From: Pontederia crassipes | Lineage: Eukaryota > Streptophyta > Magnoliopsida > Commelinales > Pontederiaceae | Direction: 5' to 3' | Assembly (NCBI GenBank): GCA_030549335.1 | Contig: CM060195.1 | Location: forward strand, 14,811,501-14,875,500 | DNA length: 64,000 nt | In this document: piece by piece, positions 22,702 through 33,965 of the stretch | Layout of the letters: each line of letters starts with the position of its first letter | Position numbering within the stretch: the stretch's first letter is position 1 | Notes under the pieces: model-generated | What the model was told of the DNA's origin: nothing | The model's input: the letters and a program-made list of their open reading frames with translations, nothing else | Databases searched by the model: none | Translations under genes and position numbers: made by a program

Positions 22702-25700
22702 ATGTGGCCTTTTTGCTCGAAGCTGATGAAGATGATCGAAGGAGGAGGCGACGTCGACGAACGCCCTGGCGACGACGACGAGAGGCGGCTCCATCCGTCC
22801 CAGATACGAGATCCCGTCCCTCACCGCTGTTGCTCCATCGACGTGAGTTTCCTCGAATTAATTGCCGAAATTGTTCCCTAATCTTCTCCCTGTTTTTTTT
22901 CTTTTTTTTCTTTTTTGAAAATCTTGAGAACTTTTGCAGGTTCCTCATGTGCGGCAACGATTCAATTGGGACTGCGGTCTTGCCTGCGTGGCGATGGTGT
23001 TGGGGACGTTGGGATTCCATCAGTATGACATCCATGACCTTGAGAAGCTGTGCTGCACCACAAGGTGAGCGTTCTTCGTATCTGCATAATTTGCTAATTG
23101 ACTAACATTCACGAATTTCAGAATTAGCGATGCTTCAAATTCTTGTTTCAAATAATGAAGTTATGTATTCAAAATTTATATTTGTCGGTATAATTTTTTT
23201 GCAAATTTAACAGCAAGCTAAAACGAGAGTCCCAAAAAATGCTGAAATACATTTTGAGATTATGTTTGATGCACTTATCATCTTATATTTGTAAAGGGAT
23301 GAATTTACCAGGCAAACAAGCAAACAACTCTTTAGTATGTTTGTAATTTTTTTGTGATTATATAAACCTTGTCATTTTGGGCAATGCTATATTGCTTGAA
23401 ATAGAGACTGATGAGTCGAAGGCAAAGAAGATTTTCTGAAGGGAGAGTGGGAGTAATGAAAGGGTTGGAGGAAGGGATATAGTGCCAGTTGCACACAAAT
23501 TCTCAATAATGCTTGGACCATGCATGGTGATTATGTCATATCAAATAGGAATTATTGATGACCTTATAAATGTGTTATTTTTTAGTGGTAGAATTATGAC
23601 TAAAAATTGCTAGTGATATGTATGTATTAATGTACAAGTGTCTAGAAAAGTAAAGGAAATGACATGGTGGCAGAAAATCACAAAATATCCTTTTACTTGG
23701 TGACGAAAAATGGAGATTGATTGATGTAATTTTATACCCAACACTCTCAACAATTCTCTCTATTTTATAAAGTATTGAACATATACAGACCATGAAAAAA
23801 GATGAATGACATACATATACTGATTTATTGAATTATTTCTTCTTGAAAGGAACACAATGGAATGGACTTCTATTTCTTATAAGTTAAACTTAAACCCTTT
23901 CACTTTTCCCAATGTTAATCACTTTGAGTGTTTTCATGTTGAATGGTACATCTATTTTTTCTATTTGCCTTTTATTTTAGCATTAGTCTATGCTCATCTG
24001 CGCCCTTTACACCAGCTAGTATTAGGCAATCTGCATCAAATAATTTTCTATTATAGGTTTATGGAATAGGGTCGTTCAGTTGTATAAATAGCATGATATA
24101 TATAGCTAGGGATTCTTACCTCTCTTCTGATTTGCAGCATCTGGACTGTTGATCTAGCATATCTGTTGCATAAGTTTTCAGTTTGTTTTACCTTTTTAAC
24201 GGTGACACTTGGTGCAAACCCAGAATATTCAGCTGAATCCTACTACAGTGTGAGTCCTCACTGTGATGCTTTCTGTATGAATAGTTCATTTCAAATTGGA
24301 TTTATCAGTGCAGTGAATTCAATTAAGCTATTGTATTTGGTAATTTAGTTATGGTGTACATTTAGTGAATAATTGTCTTATTATTCATCGTTTAATTCAT
24401 CTATTGTTGCTGCAACGTAAGTAAGTTGTTAGTGGTATGCGAGGTAGCTATTTTTTTGGAGTTTCAATAGGATTGTAGGAACTACTTGCAGATATTTGAT
24501 TGACTATTATTTTGATGCATGGAATGGAAATCTTAAGTCACTTGGGATATTAAAACATTAGATATAATTTATGCATCTCATTTACTGTTCTTGCTTGGGT
24601 GAATCAGAATATATTGAAAAGTGACAAAATATTTGGTGTTATTTTTTTACCCGTAGCATAATGCTCGACTTTGTGAGCTCATGTTGGCACTGCATGGATA
24701 ATTGCTGACATCTTGATTGTATGAACAGTTACCGTTACTTGCCTGAAATGTTTTCTATATGGTCAAATAGTTCCTTCCTCCTAAAGTATGAAATTTTCCA
24801 TCAAATAAAAGGTCATTTGGACTTCATCCCTAAATCGTGTGAAATATGAACTTATGATTTCTTTCAAATTCCCATGGCATGTAATGATAAGTCCAACCAA
24901 GAAAAAACAATATGCAGGGCTATCTCTTTTTTCAAGCCTTTGTGGTGCGGCACATTTAACCGCTGATATTTCCTTGCTTCATGGTAAAGTTCTAAAGTTT
25001 GCTTGCAGTTATTATTTCTAGGCAAAAAGTTGTAGTTTGAAACAATAACTGGTTTTCTGTCTAAATATAGGTACTTTATTTAAAGATGTAGAAGAATTTG
25101 TTCAGCACAGTTTATCCATCTGGAAGTTTTCTTATTGTTCTCTAAACCTCCTATTTTTGTGGTGCAATCCATGTTTGCTGTATCTTGTGGACACAATATA
25201 ATGCTGGATTTCTGGACATTTGAACATGTACAGGAGCAGTTGCAAGATGACAGAGGGCGAGTGAACAGACTATTTGAAAATGCTCTTGAAGCTGGGATTG
25301 ACATACAAGTAAGTATAGTTAGTGATCATACCTGTTGTCAAAGTAATTCTGAAACAACAAAATGATCCATATTACTATGTGTAATACAAGTGACCACAAG
25401 ATGCTATGTGGTTAGTCTGAAATGTGTTTCCCACAGTGCAGGTCCATCAGTGGGAAAGATTTATCCATGCTAATATTGTCAGGTCAATATATTGCTGTTG
25501 CTTTGGTAGACAAGATCAAATTAAGGTTAATATTTCAAGTTGTCTGTAGTTTCCGCCCTCCTTCTGAACTTTTCTTTTCCCTTTCAATTCTTTCCTGTAG
25601 TTAACTTGATTTATTACTAATTCTTCTATATCTTTTTAGTCAACCTTGGCAAGAAGATATACATGACACAGAATGTTATGGAAGAAATTCAGAGTACATG

Positions 25701-26524
25701 GGTAGGAAGTTTATTATACGCCTTTTTTATTTTTCCAGAACATACGACCTTTACAGTGTGCACATATGTTGGTCACAGTCACACTCCTCACGTTATGGTT
25801 GTTGAATAAAACCTCGTGACTTGACTTCATTTTTTGACAGCTCCACGTGGTTTCCATTGTCATGAAATTGTCTTTTTCTTCATAAGTTAAAGAGGAAGTT
25901 CAACAAGATCTTAGATTAAGTCTAAATAGAAAGTGATCGATATTCTTTAATAAATAAGGAAATGACATCTCACTGTATGATGTAATTAACTTCATAATTT
26001 TTCTTTGGAAGTATCTAGTTGAGGCTATTTGTTTATCAGAGATTGTTATTTTTGCTATGATTTCTTGTATGATACTGAATCCTATGTATTTTGTTTTTCA
26101 GGACATTATGTTCTTATATGTGGCTATGATGCGGATAATGGTGAATTTGAAATAAGAGACCCTGCCAGTCCAAGGTATATTGTCCTAGAAAATTGAACTT
26201 GCGTGTATTTGTCGTCATTCGATAAATTTGTTATTGCATGTAGGAAACATGAGGATGTTTCAATGGAAAACCTAGATGAAGCACGCAAATCGTTTGGAAC
26301 TGATGAAGATATTCTTTTGGTAACATACTTTTTTTTGCTAAACACATCTTTTAGGAATTTCCTTCATTCTATTATTTGGTCTTCTTTTTACCATTATTTT
26401 TTCATTCGTTTAATTGCAGATTTCATTGATAGGAAAGGATATATCAATGTCTCGACAAAAGTCATATGGCAACAAGTGTAAAACTCTTTATGCCTGTTAT
26501 TTGCAGGATCAACTGTTAATGTAG
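22702..26524 (+). CDS. GUCD1/GC1-type 'guanylyl cyclase-like' protein with C39-peptidase-like signature
   Basis: Nine exons join in frame: 22702-22842, 22940-23064, 24138-24249, 25234-25308, 25437-25525, 25640-25701, 26102-26174, 26244-26319 and 26420-26524. All introns are GT-AG, giving 285 aa; Arabidopsis GC1 is, as I recall, about 274. The start is the Met-Trp-Pro typical of plant GC1. Landmarks are VPHVRQRFNWDCGLACVAMV (48-67), SIWTVDLAYLLHKF, the GHYVLICGYD block at 202-211, EIRDPASPRKHE and ARKSFGTDEDILL. The family is soluble. Plant GC1 was reported to make cGMP in vitro, but the fold is that of papain/C39-like proteins: Gln53, Cys59, His203 and Asp221 are spaced like a C39 peptidase active site. 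The biological substrate is not known. Exons 1-2 are GC-rich and the rest AT-rich. It is divergent in strand from ROPGEF, with the inserted DNA between them. I see no damage. Confidence 0.92.
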
Positions 26525-28364
26525 TTACCATTTTCATCTCCGTGTATTATTGGTGTATATATGTTCTAATTCATTTGTTTGTACATTTCCATATAATATA
26601 TATGTGTATATGGGTTCTTCTCTTGTGTCTACGAAGCCTGTATAATGATAGCTAGGGCCCCTGGCCCCAATTTGGCTGCTTTATCAAAAGTTTGATAGCC
26701 TATGAAAAGAAGTTGGTGAACATATAGGGGCTGCTTTTATCTCTCAAAAAAGTACTGTTTGGCGCCAATGTCATTGTCCCGAGCTCAGGGTCAAGTGACC
26801 CAATTTTTTTTTCTCATTTTGAGGTTTCACCAAGAATATTTATGGTCTTGAGTCTTTCCTAGAACATAAATGTTCTTATTTTTTTCTTGTTCCTGACACC
26901 ATAGCCCACAAGTGTAAAAATTAGGCGTTTAGATGAAAAAGTGAAAACATGTTCTGGGTGATGTTTTCGTATCGAGCACGCTCATAGAGAATTAGGCATG
27001 TTAGGTTCGTCTCAATTTTTTTTTCTTTCAAAATACTTGTTTCATCTCCTAATGTCTTGAACACTTGATATTATTATACAAACATCATACTCCGCTTAGT
27101 TTAGTTGGTTTGTATCTCTCATGGGTTTGGCGCATCAGCCGAACCACTACATTGAAACTGACGCCGACCTCTTGTTCTTTTGGTTTTGGAGGAATCCCAC
27201 AATAACTGGAAGGACTCATCTTTTTTGTTGGATTCGTTTGTGAGCGGCGGATTATGCTTGTTCGTTCTGTGGTCTGGTTTAACCATCCAACTTCCATGAC
27301 TTTGGGGAATATGGAGTATGCACACAATCATATGGAGACTCTAATCTTGTTTAGTGATTTTGTCTCTGACGGCATGAAGCAAGAGTGTACTGCTTCAAAG
27401 TTTTATACTAATAGTTGCTATTAGTCAATAATTCAGTCATCTGAACTCTTTAAGATAGTGGGATGTCCGTCGTAGGTGAACCGGGACATTTGTTTTGTGT
27501 GTTATAATATTTTTGTTCAAAAGAAAAAAGTAGGGTATTATAAATATATCTTATTTCTCCTCATTACACGAGACGTGTTATCCGCCCAAAATCCCACAAC
27601 GCTCACACTCCCGCACCACCGGGATGTTTCGTCCGCATTCCTTCTTTAGGGCTAATCTCAATATTATTTAACATCACAGTAGTACTTGCTGGGATTCGGT
27701 TAATATTTTTGCCTTCAAAATTCCGCTAAACTATATTTTCTTCTTTACTTAGGATTGTTTGGATGAAAAAAAATGAGATTTTTTTTTTCTATATTTGAAA
27801 CTCAGAAAAGCCTTGGTCAAATTTCTTGTTGATTGAATGCTTTCGGCTGCTGCATTTTTATTTATTTATTTATTTTTTTTGTGAAGTGGTCAGTCTTCGA
27901 TGTGCGCTGAGAATCTAACCAGTGCATTTCTTACCCTCCAACCGAGCCATGTGTGGTGATCCATTCAATCTTTTCAAGATGGAAAAATAGTACTGATGCG
28001 GCGGATCATTACGGCATGAATTGGCATCGCGTGTCATCGTCTTCTAAAGATGGAAAAATGGTCCATTGCCGACCGGTCATATCGAATCTGACCGTTCGGT
28101 GCGCCAATTCCTTTTTGGCTCTTCAATTATAAACAGAATACAATATTAGTATTCTATATTTTATATCACTATATTGTATAATTATATTACACATTTAAGA
28201 TTTTAAATATGTTATTAGGTAAATAAATTTAATAATAACATATTAAATTTTGTAAAATGAACAATCATATTCTACTTTATACATAGTATCTATATGTAAG
28301 TTTTTTACTAAATATAGTAAAATACTAAATTCTATAGCAAGTAATGAAGTACTAATATATTTAT
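26525..28364. other. 3' flank of GC1 and intergenic DNA
   Basis: The first few hundred bases would be the GC1 3' untranslated region. A slightly GC-richer patch at 27,085-27,330 has short open frames on the minus strand without a motif I recognise. A second such patch at 27,940-28,130 contains isolated GACCGGTCA/GACCGTTCGG motifs. No transposon ends were identified. Confidence 0.4.

Positions 28365-28451
<87 letters not shown>
28365..28451. repeat. (TAA)n microsatellite
   Basis: About 29 uninterrupted TAA units. Such a long perfect array is expected to vary in length between individuals. Confidence 0.97.
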
Positions 28452-28465
28452 TAATCCACTCCACT

Positions 28466-28659
28466 ATCTCATTAATTTCGTTTAAGAAAAAACTGAAACG
28501 TTGATATTTGGCCTTTGCAATTAAACTCTCACTTCTGTAACTTAACTCCTCACTTTAAAAATATCTCATTAATTGCGGTTAAAAAAAAAAATGAAACATT
28601 CACATTTGACGTTTGCAATAAACTCTCCCACTTCTCTAACTTAACTCCACACATTGAAA
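28466..28659. repeat. Diverged 97-bp tandem repeat, two copies
   Basis: Both copies start ATCTCATTAATT (at 28466 and 28563) and share AACTCTC, ACTTCT.TAACTTAACTCC and a closing run of A. There are many substitutions, so the duplication is old. Confidence 0.75.
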
Positions 28660-30259
28660 AAAAATAAATCTTAAAAATATGATAGATTTAAATCAATCAT
28701 CAATATTATATATATATATATATATAATTCTAACGAATTGTGTCAGTTCCATTTATCTTTTTTCCTAATTTTTTGAATTATTTGAACTTTATTTTCTTTT
28801 TTTGCAATTTTACTTTGCTTAAACAATCATAGTGACATTGATTCTCATTACAACTAACGTATATAGTCATGCAATCGCTCCAATCAGTTATAAAATCTAT
28901 TTAAATTGAAGTTATAACCTCTTTTATTGCCTATTTAATCCCAAGACATCCTTAACGTACCCACTCCATTAATTTCATAAATTTTTAGCAATAAGCAATT
29001 ATTATATTTATATAAAGCACAATCCTAAGTGGTCTTTCAAACTTCTATCCTTCCTTCATCCTATTTTTTTTTTCTTCTTTTTTTTTTTTTGCATTTTAGG
29101 TGCTTTCCCTCTTCGACTTTCTCCCCTGCATGCATTATCCAAAAGACAACAACACAGGCACAACAGTTTGTTTTCTTCATTTTTAAGTTAGATCAGTTTA
29201 GAATATAAAGTTATACCTATATCAGTTTTTTTTTCTTTTGGAAGATGAATAGAACAGTTGGTGTTGTTCACACCAATATTTACTGCCCTCCAGACTTCCT
29301 ATACGTTGGTAGTCTTTCAGTTCCAAGTTTTTAATATTCTCGAGTAGCAAGTTGCGCAAGCCATCCTACAAATGCAGGTTATTATGTGACCGGTAGTCAA
29401 TTGTGCATAACAAAAATATTGACTGGTACCTCAACTCCTCATCCTTTTCCTCCCCCCACCAAACTCCTTTTGCATAACTGGTACCGAAGCAGCAGCTGCG
29501 AACCTTTGGTTCCACCACCGCCGTCGTCACCGCTGCATCCCTCTACTGATGCCGCAGCCGGAGAACCAGTACTCTTCGTCGCTCCCCTCTCCCCTCTACC
29601 GCTAAGAGGGCTCAGGGCACCGGCATTCTTACATGTGGACCTCTATTCGACTATATTATAAATTATAATAAAAATTTAAAATTATATTTTCATTTATTTT
29701 TAATATATATATTTAAATTGCTTGGAACACGAGTGAGTTAAAGTAGTTATATTAGTAGATTGGATGCATTTATATGTTTCATGTACTATATATTGAAAGT
29801 AGTAATTGACATCAAAATTTAGCTGGTTCATTATTTTAGTCTGTCCACTCGAGTTGTATCATTATTATAAAATAAAAAATATCGATTTACAAAGAATAAA
29901 AAAACTACAAATTTGCAATAATAACTTTATGGTTAATTTATTAAACCTCTTCTAAAATTATAATGAATTTTCATGTCTAACTTTAAGATACGAACTCATC
30001 GTATGATGTCCTTAAATTATACTACGATTTTCACTTTAATTCATTGTCTAATTCTATTATCTTTTTCATTTTTTATTTATGAAAAACTTAAATTGTCCTT
30101 TCACTAATTGTCTTCTTTTCTAATGTTTTAAAAAATATAATAATAGAAAATATAAAACCTAAAAACTTTTATGAAAAAGAGGCTACCCCCTCCTCTCCAT
30201 CTCAGTGCCGATAGTAGAGAGGTGCAACATCCCCCTCCCCCTCTCCCACTAGCGGGTTT
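28660..30259. other. AT-rich intergenic DNA
   Basis: Contains a TA microsatellite at about 28,708-28,728 and a GC-richer patch at 29,420-29,620 with a plus-strand frame of low-complexity Pro/Ser translation. Bases 30,180-30,259 are C-rich and may be the far side of the RING-H2 remnant cut by the adjacent LTR. Nothing else is recognised. Confidence 0.4.
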
Positions 30260-30264
30260 GTCAT

Positions 30265-33200
30265 TGTAACACTCAAAACAAACTGTCACATGGTAGAATC
30301 CACTTCGAGGACGTTACGATCATCCTTACACGAACAACATATTGATTAAAAAAAAAAGACTTTGACTGGTCAACTCAACATAAAATAATAGCGAATGACT
30401 AATCATCATATAAGAAGTAATAAACGGAGAGTATGATCATCAATATCGTGTAGAAGACTAATGAAATAACCTCATATGAGTCCTAATTGGCTCAACTAAT
30501 ACATCAATCTAATTATCAAGAGAACGAAAACTAAGACATGAGAGAATAGACTTAGAACACCCATGTGCAGCCACCACGAGTTCGATCGGTCATCGTTGAC
30601 CACCTTCATCATTCTGACATGATAATGCAGGAGAGATAAACCTTCCTATGAGTTTTGCAACTCAATATGTAATTAAAGTAAAGACAACATAAGATCAAGA
30701 TACTAGACAAGAATCATATGAACGATCATCATATAAGGAGGAAATAAGCATGATCGAAATATGAGTAAAAGAAAACATGAAAAATAGCATATTGATAGAA
30801 GATCAATAGGGTCAAGGAAGAATCATCATAAAAGAGATTTCATGAATTAGTATGCTTTCATCTTCTTTATTATTTTATCATTCATCTTTGACTTATCATG
30901 AAATACGTTTCAACCTAAGGAGAGGAATGCCTCAACCCAACATCACCATCATCATAACTGGCATAGTCAATCCATAACTCACAAATGTTAGCCCATATAT
31001 GGCCGTCACCAATCCATAATCATAAGAGCTCCCATTTCATCTTTTATCTGTAGGAATTGGGCTCAAGCTTTCTCTAGCCCCTTTTCATCAATGGACTCGT
31101 GACGTATACGAAGGAGTGCGGTTCGTTTGACAAATTCCTATCTCTATATCTATCTCTGAGATGTTTGGATTTTACAAAACTCCATAGACATGCAGAAGAG
31201 AAATGCTATCCCCACTCGGATCAAGACATAACTTTTACCAAAAGTTTATTATGATCTTTTTGTTCAAATAAAATTAAGGTGAAGTAGGGTCAGGAACAAC
31301 GAATCTCTTTATGATAAATAGATCCATTTTACAAGTTCATTATTACTAGTAGTTCCCACAATGGATCGGACATCAGAATACAAAAATAATAGAATCAGAG
31401 CATATGGAGCCATTTCCTTATCTTCCTATAAAGAAAAAGATGGTGGACTAACTGATCTTTATATTAGTTCATGAAAGAGCCTAATGCAACAAAATGCATG
31501 TTGCGTCTTTGAAACAGTTCAAATCATTTTGATAATAATAAGTTTGATCTGTTTTATCAAAAAGGTCTATAGTTCGAGTCTGTATAGCTTATATATATAT
31601 ATTATTTTTTATATTTTTATTTTTGTTTAGTATTTTCTTCAATAGAATGGTCGTTTATTTTTGTTGGTTGGTCCATAGAAATGAAAGCAGTATCACACCC
31701 TCATCTAATCTAAATGCATAGAGATAGAAAATTTTAAAAATAGGTCTAATCCATATTTGTAAAATCTCGAATAAAATAAGCATCCTTTTTTATTAATTGT
31801 AGTGGATGAATTCTGTATGACTTTTTTATCTTTTCCTATCTGTCCATGATCAAAGAGTTTGTAAAGTAAAGATGACTTTTGTTTTTTTATTCAAATATAG
31901 ATACTATACTGTATTTGATTCAAATACTCTTTTTGTTCTAATTTGTTTTATTCGTAAATATACTATATGACATGATTCTAAATTACTAAAATCGAAATAT
32001 TCTAATAAGAATATTATACCAAGTGAATAGAAATAGGTAGTAGAATGATTAAATATAGCAAAAAATCTCATTCTTAAATCTTATTATTTCATTTTTTATT
32101 AAAAATTATTACTTATTTATTACTCTATAATTAAGTAATACTTAAATTAAGTAATACTTAATTAGTTAATATTTATTTTTTTCTTTTTAATATTCAATTT
32201 TGAAGATTAATTCTCCTTAATAAAATTAAATAAATTTTCTTTTCTATTAATTATCATTTAAGTTTATTTTAATTATTAATTCCTTAATTACTTACTATTA
32301 ATTATCATTAATATAATATAATAATCTATTATGGAAATCAAATTTATAGAAATAGAATTCAAATTTCTTGTTAATTTTTAATTGTACTGAAATCTTTAGA
32401 AATTACATCAAAATAGAAGAGTTAAGTCGATCTAAAATTCAAAGGAGGTTCATGGACAAGGGTACTTGCATCTTTTAATTTATTTTTATTAGGACATAAA
32501 ATCAGGATTTGACCATCATATGAAAGAAAATCAAAAGGTTCCGAGGCCATAAAATCAAAGAGTCCCAATTGAACATCATCATCATAATAGCATAGATTCA
32601 AATTAAGGCTACAAGATAGTATCATGGAGAGTAATCAGAGGGCACAAACTTGAATAATCATCGTTATATCATGGATAGGGATTTAACATGTGGATCAGGG
32701 GTCAATCATAAAATCAACATCATAATGTTGGAACTCAGACCGAGTATATGCAAAACCCGGGCTGAGTACATGCAAAATCCGGGTCGAGTTCATAGGACGT
32801 CTTATTGAGAAAATCATGCCTAAACCCACTTCATGTTTGGGTTACACTCGGGTCAGGTTTGTGTTACACTCGGACTAGGTTCGAACATTTGGTTGAACGA
32901 AAGGCACGACCAATGTGATATCATCATGCATATAGCTTGGGCTGGGTCATCATCATCTCGGGCTGATTTCATCCTATTGCAGAGATTCGAAGGTCACGAC
33001 AATGGTGGATCCGAGCCGAGTTCGTAGAACTCGGTCCAAGCAAGGGCTTACCTGGGCTGGGTTACAATGAACCCGAGCCGAGTTCTATCATACGAAAAAA
33101 TTGTGCACATAATGGACTTTCTGGTGATTGTCGGCGTCATGCATCATCATACAACTATAGACTATGACTAGGGATTAACCAGAACTACTCACGACATGCT

Positions 33201-33556
33201 TCAAACCTAAAATTAAGATGAATCTATCCTAATTCTATACATTGCAAGTTTCTGTCCGAGGGTCCATCCGTGTGGTCATGCACGTCCAAGTCCTCATGTT
33301 GGTCTCCCGTTGGACGACAATGAATTAAGGATGTGAGAGAGCGAAAGGGACACATGAATCAGGGGAGAAAAATAGAGCACACACATGAAGTTTAAAGAGG
33401 GCCGGTTTGGTCTTAGCCTCATATTTATACAGAGAAAGAGCTTGAAACTAACTGAGATTATAAGGATTTGATTCTATCTCCAAGTGGTTTTAAAATTTAT
33501 TTTTCTATTCGGTTTTTATCTTCTTCTTTTTTTTTTCTTATGTCATGGTTGTTATA
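30265..33556 (-). mobile_element. Gypsy-type solo LTR with GTCAT target-site duplication, split by chloroplast DNA
   Basis: The plus-strand left end is TGTAACACTCAAAAC and the right end is GGTTGTTATA (expected TTACA, one change). GTCAT flanks it at 30260-30264 and 33557-33561. The minus orientation is supported by the minus-strand TATAAATAT near 33,425 followed by a leader, and by CCCGGGC/CTCGGGT runs at 32,740-33,080 like those of the LTR at 10.8-12.9 kb. Removing the organelle segment would leave roughly 2 kb, close to the 2022-bp solo LTR at 18.7 kb. Confidence 0.75.
31116..31592 (+). pseudogene. Chloroplast-derived trnV-UAC: group II intron and 3' exon (NUPT)
   Basis: A group II intron 5' motif GTGCG opens at 31116. 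A domain V-like hairpin (GAGCCTAATGCA, loop, TGCATGTTGCGTC) lies at about 31,480. At about 31,555-31,592 is the 3' half of tRNA-Val(UAC): variable loop, T arm with GTTCGAGT, and most of the acceptor strand. Compared with the chloroplast 3' exon as I recall it, the T stem and acceptor changes are C-to-T or G-to-A. The anticodon-bearing 5' exon is not recognisable upstream. AT-rich DNA to about 32,430 may continue the insert as the trnV-ndhC spacer, but I cannot fix its end. It lies inside the solo LTR. It is not a functional tRNA. Confidence 0.75.
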
Positions 33557-33599
33557 GTCATTCTCTCTTGACTCGACGAGTTCGCTCATAGTGGTGGCA

Positions 33600-33965
33600 C
33601 CACATCGGCATTGTCGATGTCGGGATGATGACAACGACACAATAGTAGGAGGGGCAGCTAGAGTTGGACCCGAGCCACATGTCAACGCAGCCGATGTGGA
33701 AGTCGTAGCCGCACTGTGGCAGGAGGTGGACCTAGTCCCCTTCCTCGAACTCCACCAGGAAAATGGTGCACTCCATTGACAGCCTCCCTCGGCCGTCTTT
33801 GGGGGTCTCGAGAGTGAGGCTTTGGTTGGGGGGGGGGGGGGGGGCAGGGCGGAGCCAGATGCATGAGGCTCATGATGCAGACGAGCTGCAGAGCAAGGTG
33901 GCGAGGGTGAAGACTACATTAGAGTCCACAATGAGGTGCTCCGGAGGCTCTGCCGTCCTGTAGTC
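33600..33965 (-). pseudogene. ATL-type RING-H2 E3 ubiquitin ligase, broken copy
   Basis: On the minus strand, from 33,965 downward, the translation shows a membrane-anchor start like that of ATL proteins (IVDSNVVFTLATLLC) and then a stop. After a G/C homopolymer and a frame change comes a RING-H2 block: MECTIFLVEFEEGD, a stop, VHLLPQCGYDFHIGC and VDMWLGSNSSCP. Known ATL RINGs read C-x2-C, then GH-x-FH-x2-C-x2-W, then CP-x-C. Here the second Cys is Phe, the GH is GY and the last Cys is lost. ATL proteins are membrane E3 ligases, often elicitor-responsive. The C-terminal end stops at the GTCAT site of the solo LTR, which probably cut the gene. Not functional. Confidence 0.7.

Noticed and set aside
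28243-28464. Minus-strand frame with a long Tyr run
   Set aside because: It is the translation of the (TAA)n microsatellite, not a protein.
31555-31592. A functional tRNA gene
   Set aside because: Only the 3' half of trnV-UAC is present, with stem-breaking changes and a group II intron that cannot be removed in the nucleus.
33820-33845. G homopolymer as a regulatory element
   Set aside because: Most likely a slippage-prone run within the RING-H2 remnant; its length is also uncertain in assemblies.
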